64,000 bases of DNA, from assembly GCA_963813895.1 (NCBI GenBank), contig CAWFAS010000003.1:372001-436000 (forward strand), given 5' to 3'. The position numbers and the translations under genes were made by a program. Below the pieces are notes generated by a model that saw only the letters and a list, made by a program, of their open reading frames with translations, was not told the DNA's origin and did not search any database. Positions within the stretch are counted from its first letter, which is position 1. Every line of letters begins with the position of its first letter. Source of the stretch: DASZWJ01 sp963813895 (GTDB lineage Bacteria; Pseudomonadota; Gammaproteobacteria; JAURND01). Shown here piece by piece: positions 25,734 to 35,297 of this stretch.

Positions 25734-25783
25734 AGAATTTCCTGTGGGTTAAAAATTAGACTAAACCAGCCGCGACCTTTAGA

Positions 25784-26065
25784 GCTATCCGATGCACACA
25801 TTTTGCAATTACTAGCAATGCTGAGTACGTCGTTCCTGCTTTACCGAATTATCCTAAAATATTAGCCTATCAAGCAGGAATCTAGTGCCCATCTTTCCAA
25901 CGGAACGCACAAATGCCAGTCATGAATGTTTATTGCTACTTCACTTTGTTTGAAAATTAGGCACTGGATCCCCGCTTGATAGGCTAATATTTTAGGATAA
26001 TTCGGTAAAGCGGGGACGACGTACTCTAATTCTGGCGGCTTAAAAAATTGTGTGCATCGGATAGC
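25784..26065. mobile_element. Large nested palindromic element H
   Basis: About 282 bp, outer inverted ends GCTATCCGATGCACACA and TGTGTGCATCGGATAGC, inner inverted pair with TACCGAATTATCCTAAAAT and ATTTTAGGATAATTCGGTA. The rest is short unpaired sequence. No gene. Flanked by the quinone oxidoreductase and the ABC-F gene. Only one copy is seen in this window. Confidence 0.85.
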
Positions 26066-26100
26066 CTTTAGAAAGCGCCTAGTTAATTTAAGATAACAAT

Positions 26101-27531
26101 TCAGCTATTGCAAGCACTGTGAAAACGATGTATCTCATAATAATCTTGAATTTCAATGGCACGCAAAAAATCCGGATCATGTGAAATTACTAGTAAGCTA
26201 CCAGGATAGGCCTTTAGCACTTCAATCATATGCTGGCGCGTTTCTAAATCTAAATTATTAGTCACCTCATCAAGCAATAACAGTTCAGGTGTTTGGGCTG
26301 CTATATGCGCCAATGATAAACGTGCTTTTTCACCACCAGATAGATGCGTAATGGGCCTATTGACTTCTTCTTGATTGCGAAATAAAAAATCATTCAAGTG
26401 GCGACGAATTTCTATTTCAGAACAGTTTGCCATAAGATGACGGATGGAAGTTAATACCGTGTCTGTCGGAGAAAGTGTCTGATAATGTTGATCTAAATAT
26501 CCTATTGCATCTTGCTTAGGCAATAACCACTCTCCCGATCGAATAACAGAAGATACTCCTAAGATAGCTTTAAATAAGGTGGATTTGCCTGACCCATTAT
26601 CCCCTATCAAGGCAATCCGCTGATTTGAGGTTATAGATAAATAGATGTTTTGCAATAACCACTGATTCTGCGCATAACCCACAGCGCCCTGACTAATGGT
26701 TAATACGGTATGGCGACTTTGTTTAGCAGGCAAATGAAATTTAGGGACTATGATTTCAGGGATATACAGCTCACTTAAAGCATCCAGTATGGCTGTCTTT
26801 TTATTGGCAAGTGCAGCTTTTTTCCGACCACTGGTTTCTTGAGAACGGCTCGCTTTAGCATGGCTCACCACCGTCGGCCATTTTCTTTGATCAACACTTT
26901 TTGCACCCTTGGCCTTACTTTTAGCTGCGCGTTGCTGTTCTTGCATTAAGGACTGATGTAAGTTTTTTTGTTCACTTTTAAGTTTTTGCAGCGATACCTC
27001 CAAGGCTGCACGCTGCATATTTTTAGCTTGTTGGTAATCATCAAAATCGCCGGTAAATATTTCAATACGGCCCTGATCCATATGCCAAAAAGTATCGACG
27101 GTTTGCCGCAATAAAGTAACATCGTGCGATACAATCACCAAGGTTCCAGGAAAATGCTCTAACCACCGCAACACCTGACGACGATTACGCTCATCTAAAT
27201 GATTGGTCGGTTCATCCAGCAACAAAACGTTCGGCTGAAGACTCAAGGCATGTGTCAATGCGCGATTCAGTCGCTCACCTCCACTGTGATCAACAAAATC
27301 AGTAATTACCTGTGGCACATAGCCAATGACAGCATCATCAGGCAATTTAATGCAACCCGAACTGGATTCTCCTATACCTCGCAGTAAATTCAAAAGACTA
27401 GACTTACCACACCCATTACGGCCAATTATCGCAATGCGACTGCCGTAGTGAATTTCTGTGCTGAATGCTTCGAAGCAGGTTTTATGGGAAAACAATAAAC
27501 TTAAATGTTCAATTTTGATAGGTTTATGCAT
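26101..27531 (-). CDS. ABC-F protein with a contracted first ATPase domain
   Basis: 476 residues, two ABC domains and no membrane segment, so an ABC-F protein acting on ribosomes. Domain 1: Walker A GRNGCGKSS (37-45), Q-loop VPQ (74), signature HSGGER (82-87), Walker B LLLDEPTNHLD, switch SHD. Only nine residues separate Q-loop and signature, where some 50 are usual, so the helical subdomain is nearly absent. Domain 2 is normal (GDNGSGKST, LSGGEKARLSLA, LLLDEVTNNLD). The linker is charged and lysine rich. It could be a ribosome-protection factor or a housekeeping translation factor. A short leader frame lies upstream. Confidence 0.88.
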   Translation of the reverse strand: MHKPIKIEHLSLLFSHKTCFEAFSTEIHYGSRIAIIGRNGCGKSSLLNLLRGIGESSSGCIKLPDDAVIGYVPQVITDFVDHSGGERLNRALTHALSLQPNVLLLDEPTNHLDERNRRQVLRWLEHFPGTLVIVSHDVTLLRQTVDTFWHMDQGRIEIFTGDFDDYQQAKNMQRAALEVSLQKLKSEQKNLHQSLMQEQQRAAKSKAKGAKSVDQRKWPTVVSHAKASRSQETSGRKKAALANKKTAILDALSELYIPEIIVPKFHLPAKQSRHTVLTISQGAVGYAQNQWLLQNIYLSITSNQRIALIGDNGSGKSTLFKAILGVSSVIRSGEWLLPKQDAIGYLDQHYQTLSPTDTVLTSIRHLMANCSEIEIRRHLNDFLFRNQEEVNRPITHLSGGEKARLSLAHIAAQTPELLLLDEVTNNLDLETRQHMIEVLKAYPGSLLVISHDPDFLRAIEIQDYYEIHRFHSACNS

Positions 27532-27598
27532 GATGATCTCTTAAAGTTAAGGAGTAAAGAATGCGCGTTACGTGCGCTCTTTGCCCTGTGCGGGCTCT

Positions 27599-27616
27599 TT
27601 AAGCGATCATGTTCAT
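27599..27616 (-). promoter_or_regulatory. Possible leader peptide upstream of the ABC-F gene
   Basis: Minus-strand ATG AAC ATG ATC GCT TAA (MNMIA), preceded by TGAGG about 9 bases away, lies 68 bases upstream of the ABC-F start. The space between can fold (AGAGCCCGCACAGGGC, then GCGCACGTAACGCGC). Many antibiotic-inducible ABC-F genes are controlled by leader peptides and attenuation. Support here is only position and layout. Confidence 0.25.
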
Positions 27617-27789
27617 GTACGGAAAACCTCAGGAGTTGGGGTAATTTATAGATAGTAACAAAGTCCGAATTGTACACTAAAAAAGCAAATCTGGCTAAAT
27701 ATTTCTTATATTTGTTAAATCAACAGTATCTGTTCGTTTATCATATTAAGTATTTACCATTTATTTTTCACCAATGAATGCCACACCAA

Positions 27790-27940
27790 CCCCCTCTCCC
27801 TAACGCTCTCCCGCGGGGGGAGAGGGGATCATAGAGTTTCAGATAGTTAGGAAGAGAATTATTCAACAATGGCCTCCCTGAGAGAGGAGATACAGTGCTT
27901 ATTTCAAAATGGGAGTGAATTATTCAACAACGCCCCTTCA
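27790..27940. repeat. Degenerate GTTGAATAATTC-type repeat
   Basis: Contains CCCCCTCTCCCTAACGCTCT, GAATTATTCAACAATGG and GAATTATTCAACAACG, the same blocks found in the arms of the DUF559 element at 13651-14463. There is no gene. It may be the scar of a lost or non-autonomous copy. Confidence 0.55.
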
Positions 27941-28021
27941 GTCACAAGATTCGACTATTCCGCAATCCGCTGCAGAATAGTCGAATGAAAAGAATACAGA
28001 TTCCCTACATTAAGAAAGACT

Positions 28022-28236
28022 GTAACCATTCACCAAATTCAGGGAAATGTCATTCCCGCTGGCACAATTTGGAGCGAACGTGTTGATCTTTCAGGCGGGA
28101 ACCTATAACCCAATTGTTAACTGCACCTGGCAGTTTTAATGGAAAGGTAGGCAATAGGTTCCCGCTTGAAAGTCCATCATTCTTGGATAGTCCTGTAAAG
28201 CGGGAATGACAATTCTCGAATGTGCTGAATAGTTAC
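28022..28236. mobile_element. Palindromic element I, copy 1
   Basis: Ends GTAACCATTCACCA and TGCTGAATAGTTAC are inverted. Inner arms carry GTCATTCCCGCT and AGCGGGAATGAC, plus ATAGGTTCCCGC / GCGGGAACCTAT. The same terminal 14-mer (GTAACTATTCAGCA) bounds the element at 29287-29480. It lies directly at the truncated N-terminus of the AAA ATPase remnant. Confidence 0.75.
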
Positions 28237-28817
28237 GAAAGACTTAGCTAAAAAAATGGTCTTGATTTCCGGTCCACGGCAGGTTGGAAAGACCTTCGTG
28301 GCTAAAGAAATCGCTAAAACTTTTCAAAATTCCGTCTATCTGAATTATGACCAAATTGAGGATCGAGATATTATTCATCGGCAAGCTTGGTTGGGGAATA
28401 CTGATTTACTAGTGTTTGATGAACTGCATAAAATGCCTGACTGGAAAAATTTCTTAAAAGGCGTATATGACACCAAGCCCGATCATTTATCTATTCTTGC
28501 TACTGGCAGCGCTCGGCTGGAAATTTTTGATAAAATAGGGGATTCTTTGGCAGGGCGTTATTTCCTTCATCGTTTATTGCCTTTGTCACCCGCCGAATTA
28601 AAACAGCTTGAGCAACCTATTCATTTTCAAGATCTGCTTAGTCGAAGTGGATTTCCGGAGCCCCTATCTGACGGAAACCTTGATTGACGCCAAACGCTGG
28701 CGTCTGCAATATGCTAACAGCCTGCTTAGTACCGATGTATTTGATTTTGATAAAGTCCAAAACATTCGCGCGATTAGAACCTTATTCGAATTACTGAGAA
28801 CTAAAGTCGGCTCGCCC
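28237..28817 (+). pseudogene. AAA ATPase (AAA_14/DUF4143 type), truncated and frameshifted
   Basis: Starts KDLAKKMVLISGPRQVGKT (Walker A, residues near the start), then LLVFDELHKMPDWKNFLKG (Walker B), LSILATGSARLEIF and SLAGRYFLHRLLPLSPAE, diagnostic for this AAA family, which often behaves like a stand-alone or toxin-linked ATPase. The first dozen residues are missing at element I. A run of four C at 28660 instead of three shifts the frame (GFPEPLSDG versus GFPEPYLTETLIDAKRW). The DUF4143 domain ends abruptly at about 28817, at the junction with a convergent truncated transporter. Confidence 0.85.
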
Positions 28818-29255
28818 TAGTGCCAACACAGGGCCTGATAAAGATCTTTCTTTGTGAGCATTGAGGTTAGGTTTCTTATTTTTAAAAATTCTAAAGGCAA
28901 CAAAAAACATAAATAGAGCAAAAACAATATGTAAAATGCGTGCAGGTAAAGAGCTGGCAATCCCTGCACCCATAGCAGAACCAACCATACAAAAAAATAA
29001 GACCTTTTTGAAAATATCCCACTGAATATTTTGCTGACGATGGTGGCCGATTATAGCAGCAACGGAAATGACCGTGATTGCTCCCATGGAAGTTGCGATG
29101 GCAATATGGATTGCCATACTTTGCGGAACACCATAATGCGGCAAAAGAAACGTTAACAATGGAATAGCAACAATACCCGTGCCCACCCCCAGCATCCCTT
29201 GCAAAAGACCGCCGATACATCCTACTAATACACAAATAATAATGAATAAAGTCAT
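28791..29255 (-). pseudogene. TSUP-family (TauE/SafE) transporter, C-terminally truncated
   Basis: The first 145 or so residues of a sulfite/sulfonate-type exporter: FIIICVLVGCIGGLLQGMLG then VGTGIVAIPLLTFLLPHYGV, and MAIHIAIATSMGAITVIS as helices 1-3. The usual length is about 250 residues, so half is missing. The last eight codons are antisense to the AAA ATPase remnant, so the two gene ends meet in one recombination junction. Normal function is unlikely. Confidence 0.85.
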
Positions 29256-29286
29256 AGTTTGCTCTTTTGTGAAAATAAACCCAGCT

Positions 29287-29480
29287 GTAACTATTCAGCA
29301 TGTTAACCAAAGAGCCAATAGAGACTGCCCCCTTCCTAACCTTCCCCCGCAAGCGGGGGAAGGAACTGTTGGGCAGAAAACTAAAAGTCCGCACCTTACA
29401 GTCCCTTCCCCCGCTTGCGGGGGAAGGTTAGGAAGGGGGCAGTCTCTATTGGCTTCCCAGTTACGATGCTGAATAGTTAC
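29287..29480. mobile_element. Palindromic element I, copy 2 (with F-type core)
   Basis: Terminal GTAACTATTCAGCATG and inverse at the right end (GATGCTGAATAGTTAC). Inner arms CCAATAGAGACTGCCCCCTT and inverse, then CCTTCCCCCGCAAGCGGGGG hairpins. With copy 1 it brackets the AAA/TSUP fusion. No gene. Located in front of the opp operon. Confidence 0.85.
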
Positions 29481-29643
29481 CTTATAGCATAATCCTCACC
29501 TTAGCTCTTGCATTGACGGAAATTTAAAAGTTGGTTGGTTTTTATTGGGTGGTTTTTGAAAAATTTTCCTTTCCCTGATATTATATGTGGTTTTAGTTTC
29601 GATAATGATTCAATCTATTTAAATTTATTATGGGGTATACACA

Positions 29644-31287
29644 ATGAAAATTAAAAATTTGATTATCCCATCGCTAACGCTAGCAGCATCCCTAGCGCTA
29701 ACAGCCTGCTCGGATAAAGACCATGCCGCCAATAGTAGCACTAGCTCCACCAATGCAAAAAATCTCATCAACATTGATTTAGGTTCCGATATCGCAACCT
29801 TAGATCCACAAATGTCTGAAGACGTACAAAGCACTCGCGTTGCTTATGATTTGTTTGAAGGATTAACTTCACAAGACCAGCACAATCAACCCATCCCAGG
29901 TCTGGCGCAAAAATGGGAAATCTCTCCGGATGACAAAACCTACACATTTTACTTGCGCCCCAACCTTAAATTTTCTGACGGTACACCGCTCACCGCTGCC
30001 GATGTCGTTTACAGTTATCAACGATTGGCTGATCCCAAGACCGCCTCCCCTTATAACTTCCTGATCGGCAATTTAATAAACGGCCAAGCAATTTTAGATG
30101 GTAAATTACCCTCTTCCCAACTAGGCATTAAAGCGTTAACCCCCCAGACCGTTCAAATTAATTTGACCAATCCCGACCCTTCATTTTTATCTATTGCCGC
30201 TCAACCGAATTTAGGAGTCGTATCTAAAGCCAATATCGACAAATCTGGCTTAAGTTGGACCGATCCCAAAAATATGATCACTTCAGGCGCGTATAAACTG
30301 AATGAACGCGTTGTGCAGGGTTATGTTCTACTCAGTAAAAATCCTCATTACTATGACGCCAGCAAAGTGGGAATTGAACAGGTGAAATTTTTCCCCATTG
30401 TTGATGCTAATGCCTCATTAAGCCAATATAAAACCGGAAGCATCGATATCACCTACTCACTGCCGGTTGATCAGTATAAAACCATCAAGCAGCAAATGCC
30501 GGGGCAGGAACATACAGTACTTTGGGAAGCCGATGAGTATTATGATTTTAATATGACATCGCCCAAATTTAAGGACAATCCAAAATTACGTCAGGCATTA
30601 TCCATGGCGGTGGATCGTGAAGCCTTAACTAAGGAGGTGATGGGACAGGATCAAAAGCCTTTGTATGCCTATGCAACTTCAACCATTGAAGACGGTAAAT
30701 TTGCCGGATTAGATTATGAATGGGCTGCTTGGCCACGAGACAAGCAGATCGCCGTCGCACGCCAACTCTTTACAGAAGCCGGCTATGGCCCGGATCATCC
30801 GCTGCAAATTAGCATTAGTTATAATACTAGGGACTATACTAAAAAAAATGCACTGGCCATTGCTTCTATGTGGCAGCAGGTATTCGGTCCTAAAAGTATT
30901 CAGGTCAGTAATAACAATCAAGAATGGAAAACCTTTTTACAAGCCCGCCATAAAGGCGATTATGATATTGCCCGCGACGGTTGGGTCGCCGATTATGATT
31001 CAGTAGATAGCTATACTAATTTATATCGATGCAACCATCCGCAAAATAATGCACACAGCTGCACTCCAGGTTATGATGATTTACTGAATAAGGCGCAAAA
31101 TACCCAAGACTCGGCGCAGCGCGTTAAATTAATCCGTCAAGCATTAACCTTGGCAATGAATAATTACTCAACCATTCCTTTATATCAGATGACTTATTAT
31201 CGCATGGTTAGTCCTCGAGTGAAAAATTACGATATTGAGAATAATCATTTGGATCATGTCATGAGTAAATGGTTTAGATTAGATTAG
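29644..31287 (+). CDS. oppA: Oligopeptide ABC transporter, substrate-binding lipoprotein
   Basis: 547 residues with a lipoprotein signal (SLTLAASLALTAC, lipidated Cys22), so anchored at the periplasmic face. The SBP family 5 signature follows: GSDIATLDPQMSEDVQSTRV, YDLFEGLT, GTPLTAADVVYSYQRLADP and QALSMAVDREALTKEVMG. It captures oligopeptides for import. It is first in an operon with two permeases and two ATPases on the same strand, separated by 10 bp from oppB. A family I element lies just upstream. Confidence 0.95.
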   Translation: MKIKNLIIPSLTLAASLALTACSDKDHAANSSTSSTNAKNLINIDLGSDIATLDPQMSEDVQSTRVAYDLFEGLTSQDQHNQPIPGLAQKWEISPDDKTYTFYLRPNLKFSDGTPLTAADVVYSYQRLADPKTASPYNFLIGNLINGQAILDGKLPSSQLGIKALTPQTVQINLTNPDPSFLSIAAQPNLGVVSKANIDKSGLSWTDPKNMITSGAYKLNERVVQGYVLLSKNPHYYDASKVGIEQVKFFPIVDANASLSQYKTGSIDITYSLPVDQYKTIKQQMPGQEHTVLWEADEYYDFNMTSPKFKDNPKLRQALSMAVDREALTKEVMGQDQKPLYAYATSTIEDGKFAGLDYEWAAWPRDKQIAVARQLFTEAGYGPDHPLQISISYNTRDYTKKNALAIASMWQQVFGPKSIQVSNNNQEWKTFLQARHKGDYDIARDGWVADYDSVDSYTNLYRCNHPQNNAHSCTPGYDDLLNKAQNTQDSAQRVKLIRQALTLAMNNYSTIPLYQMTYYRMVSPRVKNYDIENNHLDHVMSKWFRLD

Positions 31288-31297
31288 AGTATAATGA

Positions 31298-32230
31298 ATG
31301 ATAAAATTTGTAATTAAACGTATTCTAGTATCCATCCCCACCCTACTCGCCATCATTACCCTGGTGTTTTTTCTAGTGCACCTGACTCCTGGCAATCCGT
31401 TCGAAGGTGACCGTGCACTCTCGCCGGAAGCACTAAAATCTTTAATGGCACAATACCGCCTGGATTTACCTCTCTGGCAGCAATACCTTTTGTATTTAAA
31501 AGATTTGCTGCACGGCAGCTTCGGCATTTCCATGAAATACCTGGGGCAATCCATCAACAGTTTGTTATTCCCTGATAATATGGGCGGTTTTTGGGTCACC
31601 TTACGCCTTAGTATTTATACGATCATTCTCGTCGTGCCGCTTGGAATTGTCTGCGGTGCATATGCCGGTTTTTATAAAAATTCCTGGTTTGATAGGCTGC
31701 TGGTATCCGGCAACATTGTTCTCACCGCTATTCCCACCATGGTCACAGGTCCATTATTCGTACTAATTTTTGCAGTCACTTTCCGGATTTTTCCAGCTGG
31801 CGGCTGGGGAGACGGTGATTTTATGCACCTGTGTTTGCCGGTGCTAGTATTAGCGCTTGCCTATATACCCACCATTGCATTTGTAACACGCGGTAGCATT
31901 ATCGACGTGCTTAATTCGAATTTCATTCGCACTGCGCGCGCCAAGGGTCTGCCAACCGGAAAAATTTTATTTAAACATGCCATCCGTCCAACACTATTAC
32001 CGGTAGTTTCGTTACTTGGACCTATGTTTGCCGGCATCTTGGTGGGCGCGGTCGTCACCGAACAGATTTTCACTCTGCCCGGGCTTGGCGTTTTGACCAC
32101 CAATGCTGCCAGTAATCGCGATTACAATATGATTATGGCCATTACTATTTTGGCCAGCACCCTGACGATTATTTTTAATATAATGGTAGATCTGGTTTAT
32201 ATGTTGTTAGATCCAAAAATTAAGCAGTAA
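31298..32230 (+). CDS. oppB: Oligopeptide ABC transporter permease OppB
   Basis: 310 residues, six predicted helices. The N-terminal helix (FVIKRILVSIPTLLAIITLV) and the LTPGNPF motif are typical of OppB. The permease EAA loop appears as FIRTARAKGLPTGKILFKHA, which contacts the ATPases. The binding-protein-dependent permease domain spans about residues 95-305. It forms the inner-membrane pore with OppC, encoded 7 bp downstream. Confidence 0.95.
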   Translation: MIKFVIKRILVSIPTLLAIITLVFFLVHLTPGNPFEGDRALSPEALKSLMAQYRLDLPLWQQYLLYLKDLLHGSFGISMKYLGQSINSLLFPDNMGGFWVTLRLSIYTIILVVPLGIVCGAYAGFYKNSWFDRLLVSGNIVLTAIPTMVTGPLFVLIFAVTFRIFPAGGWGDGDFMHLCLPVLVLALAYIPTIAFVTRGSIIDVLNSNFIRTARAKGLPTGKILFKHAIRPTLLPVVSLLGPMFAGILVGAVVTEQIFTLPGLGVLTTNAASNRDYNMIMAITILASTLTIIFNIMVDLVYMLLDPKIKQ

Positions 32231-32237
32231 AAATATT

Positions 32238-33110
32238 ATGTTATTTAAAACCAAAAATTTACATTTAGATGCTCCCAAAGCGCGCGGCTTCTGGCTTAAC
32301 GTATTACGACGCTTGTCGCATAATAAACTTGCATTGGCGAGCGCAATCCTAATTATCATTTTGACCATACTATGCATTTTTGAGCCAATGTTCAGTCATA
32401 TTGCCTATGACAAGACCGATTGGAGCAGCATCCTGCAACCCCCCAATAATCAACATTGGTTCGGCACCGATAGCTTGGGGCGAGATTTGTGGGTTCGCTG
32501 TTTTCTGGGCGGACGAATTACTTTTGAAATCGCCTTTGCCGCGGCTTTGGTGGTATTGTTAATTGGCGTTTTTTACGGCGCCATTGCCGGCTATATCGGT
32601 GGCAAAGTTGACACACTAATGATGCGAATTGTTGATATGCTATACGGCATCCCGTTTCTATTCTTTTGTATTTTGCTTATTACCTTATTTGGCAATAGCC
32701 TGGCATTATCCTTTGTCGCCATTGCTGCCATTTCCTGGCTGGATATGTCACGTATCGTGCGTGGGCAAACACTCAGTATCAAACATAAAGAATACGTGGA
32801 AGCGGCATTTGTCTCCAGCGTAAGTCACTTCAAAATTATTACTCGTCATGTTATCCCGAATTTATTAGGTGTGGTGGTTGTCTATGCCACACTCACCATA
32901 CCGAATATGATTGTATTATCTGCTGTACTGAGTTTTTTTGGCCTGGGCGTTACTGAACCGATGACTTCCTGGGGACTGCTGATTGCCGATGGGACGCAAA
33001 ACATGCAGGCTTGGTGGTTATTATTATTTCCAGCAGGATTAATGATTATTACTTTATTATCTTTCGCGTTTTTAGCCAATGGCTTGCGTGATGCACTTGA
33101 TCCCAGCTGA
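32238..33110 (+). CDS. oppC: Oligopeptide ABC transporter permease OppC
   Basis: 290 residues. A cytosolic N-terminus is followed by helix 1 (LALASAILIIILTILCIF), then the OppC-type HWFGTDSLGRDLWVR motif, and the EAA loop EYVEAAFVSSVSHFKIITRH. It closes with a typical MVLS.LSF.GLG-like segment (VLSAVLSFFGLGVTEP). It pairs with OppB. It ends 10 bp before the preferred start of oppD. Confidence 0.95.
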   Translation: MLFKTKNLHLDAPKARGFWLNVLRRLSHNKLALASAILIIILTILCIFEPMFSHIAYDKTDWSSILQPPNNQHWFGTDSLGRDLWVRCFLGGRITFEIAFAAALVVLLIGVFYGAIAGYIGGKVDTLMMRIVDMLYGIPFLFFCILLITLFGNSLALSFVAIAAISWLDMSRIVRGQTLSIKHKEYVEAAFVSSVSHFKIITRHVIPNLLGVVVVYATLTIPNMIVLSAVLSFFGLGVTEPMTSWGLLIADGTQNMQAWWLLLFPAGLMIITLLSFAFLANGLRDALDPS

Positions 33111-33120
33111 AGAGAAACTG

Positions 33121-34095
33121 ATGACTGAAAAAATTACGCCATTATTAGAGGTTCGAAACCTGACCGTTGAATTCAAGGTTCAAGACGGCCTAGTTAAAGC
33201 CGTTAATGGATTATCCTTCAAAGTGTATGATGGGGAAATCGTCGGCATTGTTGGCGAGTCTGGTTCCGGCAAAAGTCAAACTATGTTGGCTATTATGGGA
33301 TTACTGGCTAAATCCAGTAAAGTGACCGGTTCAATAAAATTTAAGGGACAAGAATTAATCGGCTTAAGCACAACTAAGCTGAACAAAATTCGCGGCGATC
33401 AGATTGCTATGATCTTTCAAGATCCAATGACTTCGCTTAACCCCTATCTGAAAATATCTGCACAAATGGCGGAAGTGCTGATGTTGCATAAAAAAATGAG
33501 CTATAAACAAGCACTGATAGAATCCGTCAACATGTTGGAGCATGTCAAAATTCCAGATGCCAAGCAACGCATCCATTGCTATCCGCACGAATTCTCCGGC
33601 GGTATGCGCCAACGCGTCATGATTGCCATGTCTTTATTAACTAAGCCAAAATTACTGATCGCTGATGAACCCACAACTGCCCTAGATGTCACAGTACAGG
33701 CACAAATTCTGGCATTATTAAAAGAGCTGAAACAAGCACTAAATATGTCAATTGTGTTTGTTACCCATGATATGGGGGTGGTAGCCAATATTTGTGATCA
33801 AGTGAACGTCATGTATGCCGGCTGGTTAATGGAAACGGCTTCCATTTCGCAATTATTTACTAAGCCCTGTCATCCTTACACTAAAGCATTGCTGGCCACA
33901 ATCCCTAACCTGGATCAAGACCTCGATCGCTTAAATACCATTCCCGGAGAGCCGCCTAATTTGCTGCATTTGCCGCCAGGCTGCCCGTTTCAACCACGAT
34001 GCCTTAAGGTCAATGCAAAATGTAGCGAGTCAGTCCCACTGCATAGAATCTCTCCGCGCCATGTCATGAAATGCTCACTTAATGTAGAAATATGA
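33121..34095 (+). CDS. oppD: Oligopeptide ABC transporter ATPase OppD
   Basis: 324 residues from ATG 33121, with AGAGAAA ahead; an in-frame ATG further upstream overlaps oppC and is less likely. Motifs: Walker A GESGSGKSQ, signature FSGGMRQRVMIAM, Walker B LLIADEPTTALD, switch THD. The C-terminal oligopeptide-type extension holds the cysteines CPFQPRC...C expected for OppD/DppD. It energises transport together with OppF. Its stop overlaps the oppF start (ATGA). Confidence 0.95.
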   Translation: MTEKITPLLEVRNLTVEFKVQDGLVKAVNGLSFKVYDGEIVGIVGESGSGKSQTMLAIMGLLAKSSKVTGSIKFKGQELIGLSTTKLNKIRGDQIAMIFQDPMTSLNPYLKISAQMAEVLMLHKKMSYKQALIESVNMLEHVKIPDAKQRIHCYPHEFSGGMRQRVMIAMSLLTKPKLLIADEPTTALDVTVQAQILALLKELKQALNMSIVFVTHDMGVVANICDQVNVMYAGWLMETASISQLFTKPCHPYTKALLATIPNLDQDLDRLNTIPGEPPNLLHLPPGCPFQPRCLKVNAKCSESVPLHRISPRHVMKCSLNVEI

Positions 34096-35066
34096 AGAAA
34101 AAAATTCTAGAAATAAATAATCTGAAAGTTCACTTTAATGTAAAAGCCGGTCTGTTTAAAGCTGCGCAAACGGTCTATGCAGTGGATGGCGTTAATTTTG
34201 ACCTATTTGAGGGTGAAACCCTGGGCATCGTGGGTGAATCCGGTTGTGGCAAATCTTCATTGGCCCGTGCTTTATGCGGTTTGAATCCTATTACTAGAGG
34301 AAGCGCACTATTTGACGGTCGCATTGATTTAGCCAAAGCCACTACTAAAAAATGGCATGAAGTGCACAAGCAGCTGCAATTTGTTTTTCAGGATCCGATC
34401 GCCGCGCTTAATCCGCGCATGACGGTGGCTGAAATTATCGCAGAACCATTAATTACACTTCACCCGCAAATGATGAAGTCCCAGGTTATTGATAAAGTCA
34501 TTGCGACCATGAAGTTAGTGGGTTTAAATCCCAACCAGGTCAACCGCTATCCTCAGGAATTCTCCGGCGGACAATGTCAGCGCATCGGCATTGCCCGCGC
34601 ACTGATTTTAGAACCTAAAGTACTTATTTGTGATGAATCCGTGAGTGCTTTGGATGTATCCATCAAAGCGCAAATCATTAATTTATTACAAGAAATTCAG
34701 CAACGATTAAAGTTCAGCATTTTATTTATTTCCCACGACCTCGGAGTAATCCGGCATATTTGCGACCGCGTGTTGGTGATGTATCTCGGCCATATTATGG
34801 AGCTTGGCCCCAAACAATCTATTTATGCTGCGCCATTGCACCCCTATACCCAGGCTTTGCTTTCAGCCGTCCCTGTAGCCAATCCCCATCTGGAAAAAAA
34901 TAAACAAGTGCAACTGTTAAAAGGCGACTTACCCTCACCAATCAGTCCGCCACAGGGATGTGTATTTAATACCCGTTGCCCTTTGGCAAGCGGACAATGT
35001 TTTGAATCACGCCCAGCAGAGAGAATTTTGCGGGGACATTATGTGCGGTGTTTTAAAATTGAATAA
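34092..35066 (+). CDS. oppF: Oligopeptide ABC transporter ATPase OppF
   Basis: 324 residues with Walker A GESGCGKSS, signature FSGGQCQRIGIARAL, Walker B VLICDESVSALDVS and switch SHD. The C-terminal extension has the Cys motif VFNTRCPLA...QC. A 4-bp ATGA overlap with oppD implies translational coupling. This completes a standard oppABCDF operon, which in intracellular bacteria supplies amino acids from host peptides. No clear terminator is seen in the 230 bp downstream. Confidence 0.95.
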   Translation: MKKKILEINNLKVHFNVKAGLFKAAQTVYAVDGVNFDLFEGETLGIVGESGCGKSSLARALCGLNPITRGSALFDGRIDLAKATTKKWHEVHKQLQFVFQDPIAALNPRMTVAEIIAEPLITLHPQMMKSQVIDKVIATMKLVGLNPNQVNRYPQEFSGGQCQRIGIARALILEPKVLICDESVSALDVSIKAQIINLLQEIQQRLKFSILFISHDLGVIRHICDRVLVMYLGHIMELGPKQSIYAAPLHPYTQALLSAVPVANPHLEKNKQVQLLKGDLPSPISPPQGCVFNTRCPLASGQCFESRPAERILRGHYVRCFKIE

Positions 35067-35297
35067 CTCACCCGCAGCAGCAGATATCTCGATCGCGCGC
35101 TCTGGTACTCTATTAGTTTTATTACAGACATTTTTTGTTTAAATAGGGAGCAGTGGGTCCATAATCGTCAAACTTGTTCTTCAATACACTAATCCGTTGA
35201 CTTTCTTATTATTCAGAGCTAGAAAATACTGATAACTTATGCTCAAGTTTATTATCTAAATTTAATCAGAAATTTAAAATTTCTGCCCTCCGGACAA

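Noticed and set aside
27560..27600. Plus-strand 13-codon frame ATGCGCGTTACG... as a small gene
   Set aside because: It lies in the leader of the minus-strand ABC-F gene and its bases are better explained by leader hairpins.
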